DNA from: Deltaproteobacteria bacterium
GTDB lineage: Bacteria > Desulfobacterota_B > Binatia > UBA9968
Assembly: GCA_005879255.1 (NCBI GenBank)
Contig: VBKY01000025.1
Span: 1-16,376, forward strand
Direction: 5' to 3'
DNA length: 16,376 nucleotides
Position numbers and translations under genes: made by a program
Notes under the pieces: generated by a model
What the model was told of the DNA's origin: nothing
What the model saw: only the letters and a program-made list of their open reading frames with translations
The model's database searches: none
Shown here: in pieces, positions 13,956 through 16,376 of the stretch
Layout: every line of letters starts with the position of its first letter
Numbering within the stretch: position 1 is the stretch's first letter

Positions 13956-15202
13956 CTGCGACCCAGACGGAAGAACACGATCGCCAAGCCGAGCACAACT
14001 AGACCCACGATGCCAAACCCGACCCAACCCCAAATCGTTGGCGTCGAAACCGTGACACGGAATTCGACAGATTTGTTCGTCTCTGGCGAGTTCGCCGTAA
14101 GCGTCAATAGGTAATCGCCGGCGATGGTCCGGTCCGGCGCCAGAATCTCCATCTTGATTTGCTTCACTTCTTGCGGGCCCAAGGAATCGATCTTGTCCGG
14201 CTTGAATTCAACCGTCCATTTGTCGCTCGGTTTTTTCGTGACAAATCCGAGATTGCGGATCGGCGCGGTGCCGGCATTGCCGACCACAAAGTCGATCGGG
14301 GTTTTTGTGCCGGCGGTTACCGAGGTGTTGAGTGTCCCCGCCAGAGAGCCCATCTTTAGGTCCTGGGTGCCTTTGAGCGAAACTTTTATGTTGGCTGAGG
14401 CTTCGTACCCCCCGGCGCGCGCTGTGATCGCTACCGGATACTCTTTCGCCTCAGCGGTCGCGGGAGTATCAATCTCGACGCTCAAAGTTTCCGAGCCGTT
14501 CTCTTTTAATTGAATCGACGAAATTTGCTGGTCGCCAAACTGCGGCTTGAAACGGACTGTCCAGCCCTGCGGCGGCTGCGCGACTAGGGAAGTGGTGAGC
14601 GGTTTGTTGATCTCGTTTTTGAGATCGACGGTAAATTTCAAGGTTTGTCCCGAAGCCGTGCTGAGCACTGGATATTGGCTGTTGAGCTTGATGCCGCCGG
14701 TCTCAATCTTCTTGGAAGTCACCCGGTAATTGATGGTTTCGACGTACTGAGTTCCTCCCTTGGTATCTTTGGCGGTCACTTTGATCGGGTAAGTCCCCGG
14801 TTTTGTCTTCTCCGGAATTTTTGCCTTGAACTCAAGTGTTGTTGATTTGTTCGAGTTTTGATCGCCTCCTTGTACCATCACAGAGCGCACGGGAAAGCTG
14901 GGGTACCTGGAGTTGAAATTGATGTCCCATCCTGCGGGGATGCCTTCAATCGTCAAACTTACTTCCACCGGGTCCTTCGTTCGGTTGACTACCTCGGCAT
15001 CCATCGTGGCCTCTTGTCCTTGACCCACGGTGAGATCCTTGAACGGAAGAATCAAATTGAACGATTCCCTCGAAGGAGGCGAGGCTTCCGCTTTTTGTGC
15101 TTCGGCGGCGAATCCCTGGGAGACTAACGTCGAAGCGAGGAATAAGCTTATGAACAAGAATAAAACTATACGCGGGCGAATGCTCGTTGCCCTAACCCTC
15201 AT
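13952..15202 (-). CDS. NEW3-domain extracytoplasmic protein with C-terminal membrane anchor
   Basis: 416-residue exported protein. A signal peptide lies at about residues 10-33 (RIVLFLFISLFLASTLVSQGFAAEA), followed by three or so Ig-like NEW3 (NPCBM-associated, PF10633-type) repeats, recognisable by the recurring pattern of sweet-spot motifs such as GIPAGWDINF, PPQGWTVRF and SDKWTVEFKP and by GTYPIKVTA/EYPVAITA/DYLLTLTA strands. A single membrane helix (VGFGIVGLVVLGLAIVFF) and short basic tail end the protein. ATG 15202 is chosen over the TTG at 15220 because GAGGGGGG lies five bases before it. Its stop overlaps the ABC ATPase start. The arrangement NEW3 protein / ATPase / ABC-2 permease is a recurrent bacterial module of unknown substrate; the NEW3 part likely sits outside the membrane beside the permease. 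Confidence 0.88.
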   Translation of the reverse strand: MRVRATSIRPRIVLFLFISLFLASTLVSQGFAAEAQKAEASPPSRESFNLILPFKDLTVGQGQEATMDAEVVNRTKDPVEVSLTIEGIPAGWDINFNSRYPSFPVRSVMVQGGDQNSNKSTTLEFKAKIPEKTKPGTYPIKVTAKDTKGGTQYVETINYRVTSKKIETGGIKLNSQYPVLSTASGQTLKFTVDLKNEINKPLTTSLVAQPPQGWTVRFKPQFGDQQISSIQLKENGSETLSVEIDTPATAEAKEYPVAITARAGGYEASANIKVSLKGTQDLKMGSLAGTLNTSVTAGTKTPIDFVVGNAGTAPIRNLGFVTKKPSDKWTVEFKPDKIDSLGPQEVKQIKMEILAPDRTIAGDYLLTLTANSPETNKSVEFRVTVSTPTIWGWVGFGIVGLVVLGLAIVFFRLGRR

Positions 15203-15234
15203 ATCTACCCCCCTCAGCAAGAAAAGTTTGCAGA

Positions 15235-15263
15235 TAAATAATCATAAACTGCTTTACGGTCAA
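15235..15263 (-). promoter_or_regulatory. Weak candidate promoter for the NEW3/ABC unit
   Basis: On the minus strand TTGACC (15258-15263), 17-nt spacer, TATTTA (15235-15240), in the 74-nt gap between trmL and the NEW3 gene. The -35 is good, the -10 poor (3 of 6). Confidence 0.25.
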
Positions 15264-15276
15264 GGCCCTGGCGAAA

Positions 15277-15729
15277 TTATGTTTTACCCAGTTGCCGAAG
15301 CGCTTCGTAAAGCACAATGGAAACCGCATTGGAAAGATTCAAGCTGCGCACCCCGATACCCATCATCGGGATTCGAAAAAAACGATTCTGGTTTGTCTCC
15401 AACAGGCGCGGTGGTAAGCCCCGCGTCTCCGGGCCGAATACGAGAAAATCATTTTCATCATAGCGGGTTGAAGTGTACGAGTTGGCCGCCCGTTTAGAAA
15501 AAAACAGCAGATTTTTCGGCGCCGCTGTCGTTAAAAAATCATCCCATGATTTGTGAACGTGCAACTCGACAAACTCCCAATAGTCGAGACCAGCGCGCTT
15601 GAGATGCTTATCGTCGATCTTGAAGCCCAATGGCTCAATCAGATGCAGAGGCGTAAGCGTCGCGGCGCACAGTCGCGCGACGCTCCCCGTGTTGGGCGGG
15701 ATCTCGGGTTCGAACAAGACGACCTGCAT
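15277..15729 (-). CDS. trmL: tRNA (cytidine/uridine-34 2'-O)-methyltransferase
   Basis: 150-residue SPOUT-class methyltransferase that methylates the wobble ribose of tRNA-Leu using SAM. Conserved motif 1 PEIPPNTGSVARL at 8-20, motif 2 VFGPETRGLP at 97-106 and motif 3 RSLNLSNAVSIVLYEALRQ at 128-146 form the SAM-binding trefoil knot. Minimal length with no RNA-binding extension is typical of TrmL. ATG 15729 lies two bases after the dtd stop, so dtd and trmL are co-transcribed, with trmL second. The NEW3 gene begins 74 nt downstream. Confidence 0.95.
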   Translation of the reverse strand: MQVVLFEPEIPPNTGSVARLCAATLTPLHLIEPLGFKIDDKHLKRAGLDYWEFVELHVHKSWDDFLTTAAPKNLLFFSKRAANSYTSTRYDENDFLVFGPETRGLPPRLLETNQNRFFRIPMMGIGVRSLNLSNAVSIVLYEALRQLGKT

Positions 15730-15731
15730 GT

Positions 15732-16169
15732 TTAGATTTCCAGAATAAAAGTAACGGGTCCGTCATTGACGAGTGAGACTTTCATGTGGGCTTGAAAGCA
15801 GCCGGTCGCGACCTTGAGGCTCGTATCGCGCAGTCTTTGGGTAAAAAATTGATAAAGCTTATCGGCTTCGGCGGCAGGTGCGGCATCAGAAAAAGACGGC
15901 CGGTTGCCTTTACGGCAATCGCCATAGAGGGTAAATTGCGAAACCACGAGCGCCTCGCCGCCGATGTCGATAATAGATCGCTTCATTTTGCCCTGATCGT
16001 CCTGGAAAATTCGCAGGTTCTTGATTTTGTCAGCGAGCGACTTGGCATGCTCTTCGACATCTTTCTTGCTGACACCCAGTAGGATGCAGAGGCCCGGCCC
16101 GATGTGACCAACGATCTCATGTTCCACAGCTACACGTGCTTCAGTGACTCTTTGAATTACAGCGCGCAC
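15732..16169 (-). CDS. dtd: D-aminoacyl-tRNA deacylase
   Basis: 145-residue DTD enzyme that frees D-amino acids wrongly loaded on tRNA. The catalytic strand motifs are present: SQFTL at 77-81 and the Gly-cisPro motif NDGPVT at 135-140, with the N-terminal [13 protein letters not shown]. The usual TG.FGA.M reads TGCFQAHM here, a small deviation from the common glycine. The start is GTG at 16169, the family N-terminus; no ATG is available. First gene of the dtd-trmL pair. Confidence 0.95.
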   Translation of the reverse strand: MRAVIQRVTEARVAVEHEIVGHIGPGLCILLGVSKKDVEEHAKSLADKIKNLRIFQDDQGKMKRSIIDIGGEALVVSQFTLYGDCRKGNRPSFSDAAPAAEADKLYQFFTQRLRDTSLKVATGCFQAHMKVSLVNDGPVTFILEI

Positions 16170-16319
16170 GTGAAATCAGTTCAAAAGCATAATTGTATGG
16201 AGACGTGGTATGTAAAAAGGCACGCGAGTTCGGCTGAGGATCATTCGTATCACTGTACGACTGTTAACAAAGAACGAGCATAGTGACAACAAGGTCACCA
16301 GTATTAGGATGGATAAGGT
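16170..16319. other. Intergenic region upstream of dtd with a short dyad
   Basis: This divergent gap shows a GTGAC-N6-GTCAC dyad at 16283-16298, a possible operator. No convincing promoter pair could be fitted for dtd on the minus strand, though TACAAT occurs near 16196. No RNA gene is seen. Confidence 0.3.
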
Positions 16320-16376
16320 ATGGCAGATAAGCTGCTGGTGTTAACACGGCTAGCGAAAGTTTTGTTGTGTTTTCTA
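16320..16376 (+). CDS. Possible start of a further gene, cut by the window end
   Basis: ATG 16320 opens a frame of 19 codons (MADKLLVLTRLAKVLLCFL) that runs off the window. AGGA at 16306-16309 could act as ribosome site. Length is too short to judge; only the open frame and the following hydrophobic residues support it. Confidence 0.2.
   Translation, partial: MADKLLVLTRLAKVLLCFL

Noticed and set aside
1..16376. Insertion sequences, integrases, CRISPR arrays, tRNA or rRNA genes
   Set aside because: No transposase or integrase frames, terminal inverted repeats, regular spacer arrays or cloverleaf-like genes were found on either strand.

Overview
The window looks like chromosomal DNA of a free-living, metabolically versatile bacterium, probably an uncultivated 'Deltaproteobacteria-like' lineage (Desulfobacterota, Binatota or Tectomicrobia type). 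That placement is inference: it rests on a sigma-32 factor with a clear RpoH box, a perfect sigma-54 promoter, and a mix of CO-dehydrogenase-type subunits, a UbiD-like decarboxylase, a luciferase-like oxidoreductase and a sulfopyruvate-decarboxylase-like enzyme. There are no rRNA, tRNA, IS or CRISPR elements, and no intergenic stretch exceeds about 210 bases.

Layout: (1) 22-3828, minus strand: glutathione S-transferase, then a penicillin-acylase-family amidase split by an in-frame amber codon, then a NarL-type response regulator. (2) 3971-6608, plus strand: a tight catabolic cluster of the two halves of a ThDP-dependent 2-oxoacid (sulfo/phosphonopyruvate-type) decarboxylase, the second half also split by an in-frame amber codon, followed by a luciferase-like oxidoreductase and an overlapping Rid-family protein that lacks the key RidA arginine. 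(3) 6609-7004: a strong sigma-54 promoter, preceded by three GAAATTTC palindromes, drives an unrecognised 69-residue protein. (4) 7189-8475: rpoZ (omega) and rpoH (sigma-32). (5) 8596-10414: coxG, coxM and coxS homologues without the molybdenum subunit. (6) 10415-10516: a convergent intergenic structure built of 9-nt periodic units. (7) 10517-11938, minus: UbiD-family decarboxylase. (8) 12135-15202, minus: a secreted, membrane-anchored NEW3-domain protein, an ABC ATPase that has lost its Walker A motif through a deletion of about 40 nt, and an ABC-2 permease. (9) 15277-16169, minus: trmL and dtd. The last ~200 bases hold two short dyads and possibly the start of another gene.

The most notable points are three independently broken conserved genes (two amber codons at sites where homology continues on both sides, one precise P-loop loss), the sigma-54 controlled ORFan with its palindrome array, the decarboxylase/LLM/Rid cluster, and the 9-nt repeat hairpin between coxS and ubiD. 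No complete new defence or mobile system is visible.
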